Below are positions 25,385 through 33,414 of a stretch of 61,561 bases of DNA, piece after piece. The DNA comes from Allobosea sp. AAP35 (GTDB lineage: Bacteria > Pseudomonadota > Alphaproteobacteria > Rhizobiales > Beijerinckiaceae): contig NZ_LJHQ01000042.1 in assembly GCF_001295925.1 (NCBI RefSeq), positions 1 to 61,561 of the forward strand. The letters are read 5' to 3'. The first letter of the stretch is position 1, and each line of letters begins with the position of its first letter. A model generated the notes under the pieces. It saw nothing but the letters and a program-made list of their open reading frames with translations. It was not told the DNA's origin and ran no database searches. A program made the position numbers and the translations under genes.

Positions 25385-26473
25385 TTACCGGCCCCGATAC
25401 ACCAGCGGGAACTGCTCGGGCTTGGTCGCCTTTCCGTCGCAGGCCACCTTCTCGCGGTACTCGACCAGGACGAATTCGCCGTCCGGTCCGACGCGGTGAC
25501 GCTCATACACGCCGCAGTCGCCCTCGCCGCGGCCAAGCGCAGTACCGGCGACGGTGCGGGTCTTGACGTCCCATTCCGGCGACATCAGTTCGGCCGGGGC
25601 GCTCGTGCGCTTCTTGCCGGGCGGTGCCTTGAAGCTCAGGAAACGGAGGTTCTGCGCCGGCTCCGGCAGGTACACCAGCGCATAGACGGCGTTCGCCTGG
25701 ATGTTGAAGCGCTGGCAGGGCAGTTCCCAGATCGCCGATTCCTCCGACATCTGGAAGCCGGTGACGCCGGCCTTCAGCATCTCCGGCTCGCAGCCGAAGC
25801 GGCTCTTGAGCGTCGCCGGGAGCGTGCGCGGGATCTGGGCGGGCCTGACTGTGTAGCGGCTGAAGATGCCATCTAAACTGGTGGGTACTGCCGCTGTGGC
25901 GGGTGGGGCAGCCGGAGGCGGGGCTGCGGCAGGCGCTGTCATGCAGCCGGCCCCGCCCTTCACGGGCACGCGTGCCTGCAGCTTGCCGACCATCGACACG
26001 GTCAGCGTACCGCTCTCGATCTCGACCGCCTCGCCCTCGATCTCGCCGAGCTTGAGGTCGAGCACGGCGAAACCGTCGCCCTCGCCGAGCCTGTAGAGTT
26101 GGTAGGGGTAGAGGCCGTAGCCACCGACCTTGCCGCCGATCGCCACGCGCGTCATCGGCAGGATCTTCTCGCCGACCTTGATGCGCGCGGGCGCGCGGGC
26201 GTGGTTCTGGCCGCTGAGCGCCTCGGAAAAGATGAAGGCGTAGCGGTCCTTGTCGGGGTCGCGGTTGGCCTGCCACAGCGCAACCGAACAGCCTTTCGAG
26301 CGGTCGACCTCCGCCTTGTCGAACAGCTTCAGGTCGAGTTTGCCGTCATCGGGCCGGGGCTGCGCAGCCGGCTGGGCCGGGGGCTTGGGCTGGGTCTGGG
26401 CCCGAACCGGCCCGAACGACACAGCGGCGATCACCGATGCGGCGATGGCCGCTGCGACCGATTTCGAACCCAT
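25385..26473 (-). CDS. Secreted DUF1176-like protein
   Basis: The 362-residue protein has a signal peptide (MGSKSVAAAIAASVIAAVSF to about VRA-QTQ), a Pro/Ala linker (KPPAQPAAQPRP), an N-terminal domain of unknown type, a second Ala/Pro linker, and a C-terminal half with Cys residues in RFGCEPE, WELPCQRF, GDCGVYERHRV and KVACDGK, resembling DUF1176. Its function is unknown. The ATG at 26473 starts the signal peptide. The upstream in-frame part is poor sequence. It lies between a class II aldolase and the CheW-domain gene, all on the minus strand, with gaps over 100 bp. Confidence 0.75.
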   Translation of the reverse strand: MGSKSVAAAIAASVIAAVSFGPVRAQTQPKPPAQPAAQPRPDDGKLDLKLFDKAEVDRSKGCSVALWQANRDPDKDRYAFIFSEALSGQNHARAPARIKVGEKILPMTRVAIGGKVGGYGLYPYQLYRLGEGDGFAVLDLKLGEIEGEAVEIESGTLTVSMVGKLQARVPVKGGAGCMTAPAAAPPPAAPPATAAVPTSLDGIFSRYTVRPAQIPRTLPATLKSRFGCEPEMLKAGVTGFQMSEESAIWELPCQRFNIQANAVYALVYLPEPAQNLRFLSFKAPPGKKRTSAPAELMSPEWDVKTRTVAGTALGRGEGDCGVYERHRVGPDGEFVLVEYREKVACDGKATKPEQFPLVYRGR

Positions 26474-26576
26474 AGCCTTGCCCCCAGCCTGAGGGGGGTC
26501 CAAGCCACCACCCCTCACCGCAGCGGGGACAGTAGCCAAAACCGCATCAACGGAGAACAGGAAACATGACGCAGCG

Positions 26577-27308
26577 TCAGACACCCTCGATGCGCATCAG
26601 CGCCGCGAAATGCTTCTCCGATTGATGCACCAGAACCTGGCGCCATTCGCGCGCGGTGGCTTCGATTTCAGGCTGCGGAATCAGCTTCAGCGGCTTGCCG
26701 GTCGACATCGCCAGCACCTGCTGGCGGCAGGCGCGCTCCAGGAAATAGAGATCGTCGAAGGCGACCGCGACGGAGGGGCCGCCGATGGTGACGCCATGAT
26801 GGGCGAGGAAGGTGATGTCGGCGCCGGCCTGCGCCCGGTTGGCGGCGACGATCGCCTCGCCCTCGCTTTCGTCGAGCGCCAGGCCCCCGAAATGATCGAC
26901 ATAAAGCGTGCGGCCATGGAAGCGGCAGGCTGTCTGGTGCGCCATCTCCAGCCTTCCACCCTCGACCATGGTCAACGCGGTGGCATAGGGCATGTGGACA
27001 TGCAGCACCGCGACATGGCGCGGATTGGCCTTGTGGGCAGCGACATGGATGTTGCGGGCGGTGGCCTCGACCTCGCCCTCCCCTTCCAGCACCTGCCCGC
27101 GCTCGTCGATGAGCAGGAGGTCGGAGGGCTTCATCTCCGACCAATGCACGCCATAGGGGTTGATCAGATAGCGCGGGCGGCCGTCGGACCCGTCGGGCAG
27201 GGCCACCGAAAAGTGGTTGCAGATGCCCTCATTGAGCTCGAACTTCGCGGCGAGGCGCAAGGCGGCGGCGAGATCGCGACGCTGGTGGGTGATGCTGGGC
27301 TGGTGCAT
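26577..27308 (-). CDS. Class II aldolase/adducin-domain protein
   Basis: The 243-residue protein is of the L-fuculose-phosphate aldolase/adducin fold. The zinc-binding histidines are in VLHVHMPYAT, and a third is in LAHHGVTIGG, with FELNEGICNHFSVALP near the N-terminus. Related proteins act as aldolases, epimerases or decarboxylases on sugar or hydroxy-acid substrates, and the catalytic Glu position is not clear. It is followed by a small gap to the secreted DUF1176-like gene. It lies immediately downstream of infC and its hairpin. Confidence 0.88.
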   Translation of the reverse strand: MHQPSITHQRRDLAAALRLAAKFELNEGICNHFSVALPDGSDGRPRYLINPYGVHWSEMKPSDLLLIDERGQVLEGEGEVEATARNIHVAAHKANPRHVAVLHVHMPYATALTMVEGGRLEMAHQTACRFHGRTLYVDHFGGLALDESEGEAIVAANRAQAGADITFLAHHGVTIGGPSVAVAFDDLYFLERACRQQVLAMSTGKPLKLIPQPEIEATAREWRQVLVHQSEKHFAALMRIEGV

Positions 27309-27374
27309 GGCGATGGCTGCTCGCGCTCGATGGGATCAAACCCGAACGAAGCATCCCGTGACCGCACATGACAA

Positions 27375-27396
27375 GGCCCGGCGCTGGGGCCGGGCC
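27375..27396 (-). terminator. Hairpin after infC, possible terminator
   Basis: A 7-bp GC stem (GGCCCGG 27375-27381, CCGGGCC 27390-27396) lies in the gap between the infC stop and the aldolase start. Only two T follow on the minus strand, so intrinsic termination is weak. Confidence 0.45.
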
Positions 27397-27457
27397 TGAT
27401 GCCGATTGCATAGCAGTAATAGCCTGGCGCCAATCGTCCGGCGCCACTGGCGACAGC

Positions 27458-28000
27458 TTATCGCGGTGCCAGCACCATGACCATCTGGCGGCCTTCGAGC
27501 TGCCAGTCGCTTTCGACCTTGGCCTGTTCGACCAGATCGGCCTTGACGCGCTCGAGCACCTTCACGCCGAGATCCTGGTGGGCCATCTCGCGGCCGCGGA
27601 AGCGCAGGGTCACCTTGACCTTGTCGCCCTCCTCGAAGAAGCCGAGCATGGCCTTCATCTTGACGTCGTAGTCATGCTTGTCGATGCCCGGACGCAGCTT
27701 GATTTCCTTGATCTCGATGGTGCGCTGCTTCTTGCGCGCCTCGGCGGCCTTCTTCTGCTCCAGGAAGCGGAAGCGCCCGTAATCGAGAATCTTGCAGACC
27801 GGCGGCTCGGAATTGGGGGCGATCTCGACAAGGTCGAGACCGGCATCCTCGGCAATCTTCAACGCCTCGAAGAACGAGACCACGCCACGGTTGGCGCCGG
27901 TATCGTCAATGAGCTGGACGTCACGGACGCCACGGATGTCGCGGTTGGAACGCGGGCCGTCTTTGGTCGGGGTCGGGGCAGCACGGAAAGGACGACGAAT
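27458..28000 (-). CDS. infC: Translation initiation factor IF-3, ATT start codon
   Basis: The 180-residue protein has the IF3 N-domain ([40 protein letters not shown]), a basic linker helix ([21 protein letters not shown]) and C-domain ([32 protein letters not shown]). It binds 30S subunits and checks start codons. No ATG lies where homologues begin; an ATT followed by CGTCGTCCTTTC (RRPF) fits, 9 bp after AGGAG. infC using AUU is a known autoregulatory device. An in-frame GTG/ATG further upstream would give a 199-residue protein without family support. Confidence 0.95.
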   Translation of the reverse strand: MRRPFRAAPTPTKDGPRSNRDIRGVRDVQLIDDTGANRGVVSFFEALKIAEDAGLDLVEIAPNSEPPVCKILDYGRFRFLEQKKAAEARKKQRTIEIKEIKLRPGIDKHDYDVKMKAMLGFFEEGDKVKVTLRFRGREMAHQDLGVKVLERVKADLVEQAKVESDWQLEGRQMVMVLAPR

Positions 28001-28009
28001 GGTGGTATT

Positions 28010-28014
28010 CTCCT
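28010..28014 (-). promoter_or_regulatory. Ribosome site that fixes the infC ATT start
   Basis: AGGAG on the minus strand is 9 bases upstream of ATT at 28000. It is the only good ribosome site near the family N-terminus and so decides the start codon. Confidence 0.8.
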
Positions 28015-28098
28015 GTGAATGGCGCTTCTGGCGCCCATGAGCAGACACATTGCACAAAGATGCGCGTTGTCAATGGATCAGGCGAAAACGATAGGTGG

Positions 28099-29322
28099 TT
28101 ACCGCCCGAGCAGCGCGCAATAGACATCGAGAGTCTCGTTGACCATCGTCTCGAGCGAAAACCGGCCCTCGACATGACGGCGCGCGCGCAAAGCGAGATT
28201 GTCGCGCGCAGAGGGCCGCAAGCCAAGCGCGCCCTCCAGCGCCGCCGCGAGCGCGTCAGCATCGCCCGGCGGCACCCGCCAGCCGGTGCGCTCGCCCGGG
28301 CTGGTCTGCGGCGGGGCGAGCACGGTTTCGGGCACGGCGCCGAGATCCGACACGACGACCGGCGTTCCCATCGCCTGCGCCTCAACGGCGACGCGGCCGA
28401 ACGCCTCCGGCTCGGTCGACGGCACGGTGACGACGGAGGCCGCCAACAGGGCGGCGGGCATGTCGGTGCAATGGCCGACGCGCTTGACGCGGCCCTCCAG
28501 CCCGGCCTTGGCGACAAGCTCGTCGAGTTCACGGACATAGCCGTCGCGGCCCTGCGCGTCGCCCGCGAGGATGAAGGCGGTGTCGGTATCGCCACTGTCG
28601 CGCAGGATCCGGGCGGCTTCGATCAGGACGCGCTGGCCCTTCCAACTGGTCAGACGGCCCGGCAGCAGCACGATGCGCTGATGCGGCTCGACGCCCCAGG
28701 CCCGGCGCAGGGCCTGGATGCGCTCCGGCGCAACGGCCTGCGGGGCAAAGGCTGAAAAATTGGTGCCGCGGTTGACGATGCGGATGCGGTCCCGGGCGAA
28801 GCCGTGCCTGGCCAGGATCAACTCGGCGGTATAGGCCGAGTTGGCGATGACGACGTCGCCGCGCGCCATGATCGAGTTGTAGAGCGTCTTCACGGCCGAG
28901 CGGCTGTTGTAGGAGCCGTGATAGGTGGTCACGAAGGGCCGCTTGAGCGTGCGTGCCGCGGCCAGCGCCACCCAGGCCGGTGCCCGCGATCGCGCATGGA
29001 TGAGATCGACGCCCTCATGTCGGCACAGCAGCACGAGCTTGCGGATGTTGAGCGCCATGGCGAGCGGGTTCTTGGCCGCCGCCGGAAACGGCAGCCAGAC
29101 ACCGCCCTTGGCCTGAAGCTCGGCCACCAGCCGGCCGCCTTCGGTTGCGACCAGAGCGCGGGCGCCGACGGCCGTCAGCCCCTCGGCGATATCGACCGTG
29201 GTGCGCTCGGCGCCGCCCGCGTCAAGATCGGGGATGATCTGCAGGATCGTCCGCCCGACGAGGGGGTGGGCCTCGGTCGATGGCAGCGACAGATGCGCGC
29301 CGGGTTGGAAGGACATCATCAC
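28099..29322 (-). CDS. Family 4 glycosyltransferase
   Basis: The 407-residue GT-B enzyme has ILQIIPDLDAGGAERTTVD at the N-terminus (acceptor domain) and the GT4 nucleotide-sugar region LLPGRLTSWKGQRVLIEA, then the EPEAFGRVAVEAQAMGTPVV motif with the E-x7-E pattern (EAFGRVAVE). It likely adds a sugar in surface polysaccharide or lipopolysaccharide synthesis. The start may be any of three consecutive ATG codons. It diverges from an alpha/beta hydrolase gene. No polysaccharide cluster surrounds it. Confidence 0.9.
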   Translation of the reverse strand: MMMSFQPGAHLSLPSTEAHPLVGRTILQIIPDLDAGGAERTTVDIAEGLTAVGARALVATEGGRLVAELQAKGGVWLPFPAAAKNPLAMALNIRKLVLLCRHEGVDLIHARSRAPAWVALAAARTLKRPFVTTYHGSYNSRSAVKTLYNSIMARGDVVIANSAYTAELILARHGFARDRIRIVNRGTNFSAFAPQAVAPERIQALRRAWGVEPHQRIVLLPGRLTSWKGQRVLIEAARILRDSGDTDTAFILAGDAQGRDGYVRELDELVAKAGLEGRVKRVGHCTDMPAALLAASVVTVPSTEPEAFGRVAVEAQAMGTPVVVSDLGAVPETVLAPPQTSPGERTGWRVPPGDADALAAALEGALGLRPSARDNLALRARRHVEGRFSLETMVNETLDVYCALLGR

Positions 29323-29474
29323 CGTTTCGCAACAACGCTTTCAGTTCAAGCCGGCCGATCCTGCCGGCGCGTTTCGACGCCGCCGCTTCGGCGCCGCGCG
29401 ACTATGCCCGGGCATGCACCGAACATGCAGCCTATATTCGCCCCGCAACGCCGATTCGTCACAGGAGATTTCCG

Positions 29475-30269
29475 TTGGAGCGCGAAGCCCCGCAATGGCT
29501 TGAGGTCGGACCAGCCCAGGAACGCCGCCGCCTGGCCTATCTGGCGCAGCCGGGCGCATCGTCGCCCGTGGTCTGGCTCGGCGGCTTTCGCTCCGACATG
29601 CGCGCGACAAAGGCGCAGGCGCTGGCGCAATGGGCCGATGAGGCCGGCCGGGCCTTTCTGCGCTTCGACTATGCGGGCCATGGTGAAAGCGCGGTGGCCT
29701 GCAACGACGGCGACGATTTCGGGCGCTGGACCCTGTCGCATTGGCTGGAGGATGCGCTGGCGGTGATTACGGCGCAGTGCAGCCAGCCGCCGATCCTGGT
29801 GGGGTCGTCGATGGGCGGGTGGATCGCGCTGCTCGCGGCCCGTCGCCTGCTCGGCACGCCGCTGGCGCCAGCCGGCCTCGTGCTGATCGCGCCGGCCGTC
29901 GATTTCTCGGAAGAGCTGATGTGGGCGCAACTGCCCGAGGCGATCCGAGAGACCATCATGCGCGATGGGGTCTGGATGCGGTCTTCAGCCTATTCGCCGC
30001 ATCCCACCCCGATCACGCGCGCGCTAATCGAGGACGGCCGCACGCATCTCCTGTTCGGCGGGGAGATCCGAACCGGCTGCCCGGTGCATATCCTGCAGGG
30101 GATGGCTGATCCCGATGTGCCCTGGCGCCATGCGCTCAAGCTCGTCGAGCATTTGAGCGGTGATCCTGTCGTCCTGACACTGATCAAGGACGGCGATCAT
30201 CGCCTGTCGACGCCGCAGGACATCCTGCGTCTGGAGGCCGCGGTCGCGGGGATCGCAACCGCAGCCTGA
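29475..30269 (+). CDS. Alpha/beta hydrolase (ABHD10-like), TTG start
   Basis: The 264-residue serine hydrolase has LVGSSMGGWIALLAAR (nucleophile Ser in GSSMGG), LQGMADPDVP (Asp) and KDGDHRLS (His), with GGFRSDM as the oxyanion loop. This set matches the ABHD10/palmitoyl-thioesterase-like group. No ATG fits: ACAGGAG followed by 7 bp and TTG at 29475 gives the best start. An in-frame ATG at 29280 would add 65 residues unlike the family. It converges with the DUF1150 gene (8 bp apart). Confidence 0.86.
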   Translation: MEREAPQWLEVGPAQERRRLAYLAQPGASSPVVWLGGFRSDMRATKAQALAQWADEAGRAFLRFDYAGHGESAVACNDGDDFGRWTLSHWLEDALAVITAQCSQPPILVGSSMGGWIALLAARRLLGTPLAPAGLVLIAPAVDFSEELMWAQLPEAIRETIMRDGVWMRSSAYSPHPTPITRALIEDGRTHLLFGGEIRTGCPVHILQGMADPDVPWRHALKLVEHLSGDPVVLTLIKDGDHRLSTPQDILRLEAAVAGIATAA

Positions 30270-30276
30270 TAGCGGC

Positions 30277-30543
30277 CTAGTGGACGCTCACCATCCGCAG
30301 ATCATGCTCCCAGGCATTGGCGGTGGCGGCTTCGCGCGAATCGGTCACCAGGATCGGCGCGCCGTCGGCCGAGAGCAGCGCAAAGAGCTGCAGGCCCGAC
30401 TGGATTTCCGGAGCCTGCGGGAAGATCCGCACCAGCTCGTCGGACGTCATCGATTTGAGATAGGCGACCTGACCTGTTCCCAGCGCCGCGAATTCGGCCG
30501 GGGTCAGGGGGTTCATCTGGATCATTGTCCTGTCTTCGTTCAT
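30277..30543 (-). CDS. DUF1150 family small protein
   Basis: The 88-residue protein includes PAEFAALGTGQVAYLKSMTS and LFALLSADGAPILVTDSREA, followed by ANAWEHDLRMVSVH, the DUF1150 pattern that is common in alphaproteobacteria. Its role is unknown. Genomes often place it beside small heat-shock genes, as here (it starts 92 bp after hsp20 stops, same strand). AAGGAGGG precedes the ATG at 30543, which overrides the longer upstream frame. Confidence 0.88.
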   Translation of the reverse strand: MNEDRTMIQMNPLTPAEFAALGTGQVAYLKSMTSDELVRIFPQAPEIQSGLQLFALLSADGAPILVTDSREAATANAWEHDLRMVSVH

Positions 30544-30635
30544 CGCGCCCTCCTTCAGAGCAGTGCGAGTGCGGTTACAAAAATGCGCCTGGAAAGATGA
30601 ACGGATGCAAAACCGCGCTTGCATCCGCCACGAGT

Positions 30636-31073
30636 TCAACCAGCCTCGTCACGGCTCACGATATCGATACGCCGGATGAGCCTTTCCGGTTCCGGGCGGA
30701 CCAGATCGATGGCCAGAAGGCCGTTCGAGAGGTCCGCGCCCATGACCTGCATTCCTTCCGCGAGCAGAAAGCTGCGCTGAAACTGCCTGGCCGCGATGCC
30801 GCGATGCAGGAACTGCCTCGTCTTGTCGTCGGCCTGCCGACCGCGGACGGTCAGCTGGTTCTCCTCGAGCGTGATCTCGAGCTGCTCTCGCGAGAAGCCC
30901 GCCACCGCCAGCGTGATGCGGAGCCGGTCCGGCTCCTCTCCGAGGCGCGGGAGACGCTCGATATTATAGGGAGGATAGCCCTCGCTCGCGCCTTTGGCGA
31001 CCCTGTCGAGAGCCCGTTCGATATCGTCGAACCCGAGCAGAAAAGGGTGCGACAGACTGGGTGTACGCGTCAT
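30636..31073 (-). CDS. Small heat shock protein Hsp20
   Basis: The 145-residue protein has an N-terminal SLSHPFLLGFDDIERALDR, then the alpha-crystallin domain from GYPPYNIERL through RITLAVAGFSREQLEITLEE and RGIAARQFQRSFLLAEGMQV, ending with LAIDLVRPEPER. It is an ATP-independent holdase for unfolded proteins in the cytoplasm, similar to IbpA. A heat-shock-like promoter lies about 113 bp upstream. The long leader may be regulatory. It is followed by DUF1150. Confidence 0.92.
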   Translation of the reverse strand: MTRTPSLSHPFLLGFDDIERALDRVAKGASEGYPPYNIERLPRLGEEPDRLRITLAVAGFSREQLEITLEENQLTVRGRQADDKTRQFLHRGIAARQFQRSFLLAEGMQVMGADLSNGLLAIDLVRPEPERLIRRIDIVSRDEAG

Positions 31074-31185
31074 TTCAGGACCTTGCCTGACCGTGCCGAA
31101 GCCCCCGAAGGGCGCTCCCAACCGACCGGGGCCCGCCCATGCAGCGCCCCGCAGGCGGAAGGCGAAGCCCCTCTGCCTCAACCGG

Positions 31186-31214
31186 ATATGGCGAGAGTCT
31201 CGCGCCGCTTCAAG
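31186..31214 (-). promoter_or_regulatory. RpoH-like promoter of hsp20
   Basis: On the minus strand CTTGAA (31209-31214) and CCATAT (31186-31191) are 17 bp apart, close to the alphaproteobacterial sigma-32 pattern. It lies about 113 bp ahead of the hsp20 ATG. Confidence 0.6.
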
Positions 31215-31274
31215 GGTCGCACGGCGCGCAGGTAACGCACGAAACCGCTTCGATGCGCGGGCGGCGGGGACGGG

Positions 31275-31351
31275 TGGTACAGCCACCCCGGCTTGAACGG
31301 GGGACCTCTAGATCCACAATCTAGCGCTCTAACCAACTGAGCTATGGCTGC
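31275..31351 (-). tRNA. tRNA-His (anticodon GTG), with encoded CCA
   Basis: On the minus strand the cloverleaf reads GCAGCCA (acceptor), TAGCTCAGTTGG (D arm), CTAGATTGTGGATCTAG (anticodon stem with GTG), a T arm with GTTCAAGC and TGGCTGT-A-CCA. The anticodon is GTG. G1 would pair with U72 (wobble), and the discriminator base is A73 rather than the C73 of most bacteria. The encoded base before G1 is also G. This matches the derived alphaproteobacterial type that lacks the G-1:C73 identity. Confidence 0.93.
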
Positions 31352-31494
31352 CCGCACCCGGCGCTTGGCGATCAGCTTTCGCAAGATCGGCGGCGGCGCG
31401 GAACCTAGAACCGACGCGCCGCGATTGCAACCGGGGAAATGCGGGTTTCGCCGGGTAAGTTCCAGCGCGACCGCTGGAGCCTCGCTTTCGCCGC

Positions 31495-32517
31495 TCAGTC
31501 CTTGGCCGCAAGCTTGTTGGCGATCTGCGCCAGTTCCTTCAGGTGCTGCGCATAGGAGTCGTAGGCGCGCCGCACGGCCTTGGCCTGCAGAGCGACCGCG
31601 TCGGCCGCGCTGTCGGTGTGCGCCAGCGTCTGCGCCTCGCCGAGTGTCGCCTCGAGTTCGGCACAGGCATGGTCCAGCATTTTCGCCTGCAGCGTGCCGA
31701 AGGCTTTTGCCATCGCCACGGTCTGCGTCATCACGGTCGTCGAGGTGATCGCGGCAAAGGCGGGCAGGCGCGGCAGCGGCATTGCCGCCAGCGACACGGG
31801 CGATTTCGCTTGCGGCGCCGGCGGGACCAGATTGGTCACGGTCTTCGCGATCGCCACGGCAGCCTCGACTGCCTTGGGCTCGACAGCCTTTGGCTCGACT
31901 GCCGGCGTGCTCGGCTTCGCTTCGGGAGTTGCGAGAGGCGCCTGGCCGGAGGCGGATTTCGTGGCCGACGCGGGTTTTCTGGCGGATGTCTTGTCGGCGG
32001 ACGCTTTGGTCGCCGAGGGCCTCGTCGCAGAAGACTTCGTCGCCGGAGACGTGCTCTCGACCGGCTTGCTGTCGACGGCTTTAACGGACTTCTCGATCCG
32101 CTGCTTCGGGGACGCCACCCTTGTTTCGGGCTTGGGCTTGATCAAACGGGCCGCAGCCTTGATCGAAGACGGCCTCGCCGGAACCGATTTGGCTTCTGGC
32201 GCTTTGGGCACGGCGGCCTTGGTTTCGGGCGCCTTGGTTTCGGGCGCCTTGGTTTCGGCAGCCTTGGTTTCGGCAGCCTTGGTTTCGGGCGCCGTGGTCT
32301 CAGGCGCCTTCGTCTCGGGCGCCGTGGTCACGGATGGCTTCGTGCCGGGCGCCGCGGCGGGATCCTGGGTTGTGGACCGGGCGGCGGTCGCGGCCGGTGG
32401 CGAGGCGCTGGCGGCGGGCGTCTCAGACGCCGGCACCCCAGCGCCCGAGAGGGCCTTGACGGGCGACAGGCTGACCGGAGCCTTGGACTTGGTCCGGGTC
32501 GGGGCGGGCTTGGCCAT
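31495..32517 (-). CDS. Phasin-like protein with long Ala/Pro/Lys-rich low-complexity N-terminus
   Basis: The 340-residue protein has a basic, disordered N-terminal part rich in Lys, Ala, Pro and Thr, with repeated ETKAP/ETKAA units, resembling histone H1 tails or PhaM-type DNA/granule linkers. The C-terminal 110 residues (MTQTVAMAKAFGTLQAKMLD onward) are amphipathic helices like a phasin. Such proteins may coat polyhydroxybutyrate granules and link them to DNA. A classical phasin gene lies 229 bp upstream on the same strand. The 15-bp tandem repeats encode the ETKAP units. Confidence 0.75.
   Translation of the reverse strand: MAKPAPTRTKSKAPVSLSPVKALSGAGVPASETPAASASPPAATAARSTTQDPAAAPGTKPSVTTAPETKAPETTAPETKAAETKAAETKAPETKAPETKAAVPKAPEAKSVPARPSSIKAAARLIKPKPETRVASPKQRIEKSVKAVDSKPVESTSPATKSSATRPSATKASADKTSARKPASATKSASGQAPLATPEAKPSTPAVEPKAVEPKAVEAAVAIAKTVTNLVPPAPQAKSPVSLAAMPLPRLPAFAAITSTTVMTQTVAMAKAFGTLQAKMLDHACAELEATLGEAQTLAHTDSAADAVALQAKAVRRAYDSYAQHLKELAQIANKLAAKD
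32221..32325. repeat. Seven 15-bp tandem repeats in the phasin-like gene
   Basis: Seven consecutive 15-bp units (such as GGTTTCGGGCGCCTT) with few changes encode the APETK/AAETK pentapeptide. Copy number could vary by slippage. Confidence 0.9.
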
Positions 32518-32746
32518 CGCGGGGCTCCTTTGGCGCTGAAAACGTTGGGCCAGGCGGGGCCGGGCCGTCCGCTGTTTTGAGTGGCGCCTGGGCTGTCCGG
32601 AATGATCAGTTCGGCGCAGTCATGGGATCATGGCCGCAGGCTGAGCGGCCATGAAAGCAACCATCAAGACCGCCGTGAAGGCGCTCGTGAGGGTTGCGTC
32701 TAAGCCGGGATGGCATCGGCCATACGGCTTATGAATTCGGCCGCGA

Positions 32747-33142
32747 CTACTTGGCCTTGGTGGCCTTCGTCACGGTTTCGGCTGCCTTGGTCGCGATTTC
32801 CTGAGCGGTGGCGCCAATTTCCTTGAACTGCGACTGCAGCGAGGCCATCTGCGCCTTCATGAACTCGGTCTGGTGCGCCATGACCTCGTTCAGGTCCTTG
32901 GACTGGACCAGCTTCTGGGCCAGGTCGAAAGCGGCGGCGACGTTGTTCTCGGCATAGGAGATCGCCTTGCGGGCAACATCATGGGTGTTGACGCGCGTGC
33001 TCTCGGCCGACCCATGGGCAGTATCGACAGCCTTATGGGCCGCGCCGATGAAACCGTCGAAGGCCTTGCGGGCCTGCTCGACGCTGCGCTCGGCGAATTC
33101 GCGCATTTCCGGGGGAACTTCGTAGGGGGTCTTGGCTTCCAT
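32747..33142 (-). CDS. Phasin family protein
   Basis: The 131-residue helical protein begins MEAKTPYEVPPEMREFAE and has the phasin core VEQARKAFDGFIGAAHKA and AENNVAAAFDLAQKLVQSKDL, then QTEFMKAQMASLQSQFKEIG. Phasins coat polyhydroxyalkanoate granules. The ribosome site AGGAGGA lies ahead of the ATG at 33142. The low-complexity phasin-like gene follows 229 bp downstream. The 272 bp upstream to the kinase gene is a shared divergent promoter region with AT-rich stretches. Confidence 0.9.
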   Translation of the reverse strand: MEAKTPYEVPPEMREFAERSVEQARKAFDGFIGAAHKAVDTAHGSAESTRVNTHDVARKAISYAENNVAAAFDLAQKLVQSKDLNEVMAHQTEFMKAQMASLQSQFKEIGATAQEIATKAAETVTKATKAK

Positions 33143-33414
33143 GGGGTCGTCCTCCTGTGGCGTCGTTATCGACTCACTGCGTGCCTGAACCGCGATTTGC
33201 CGATCCTGCACGCCTTTGGTTATTGTGCAGTGCAATATCATTATTGCCGCGCGATGACAATCATAACCCCGAAGGGCGCGCGCGTTAACGCTGTTTCGAC
33301 GCAGGCGGGGACAGGCCGGCGCCTCGCATGGCGTCGCGGTGATTTGGCCGCTATTAAATGTTTGTTAGCCATGATGGCGTGGACCATGATGGCACGAACC
33401 AAGAGCGGACAGGC

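Noticed and set aside
31543..32580. Gly/Arg-rich plus-strand open frames over the phasin-like gene
   Set aside because: They are the reverse of the tandem-repeat region and have no ribosome site.
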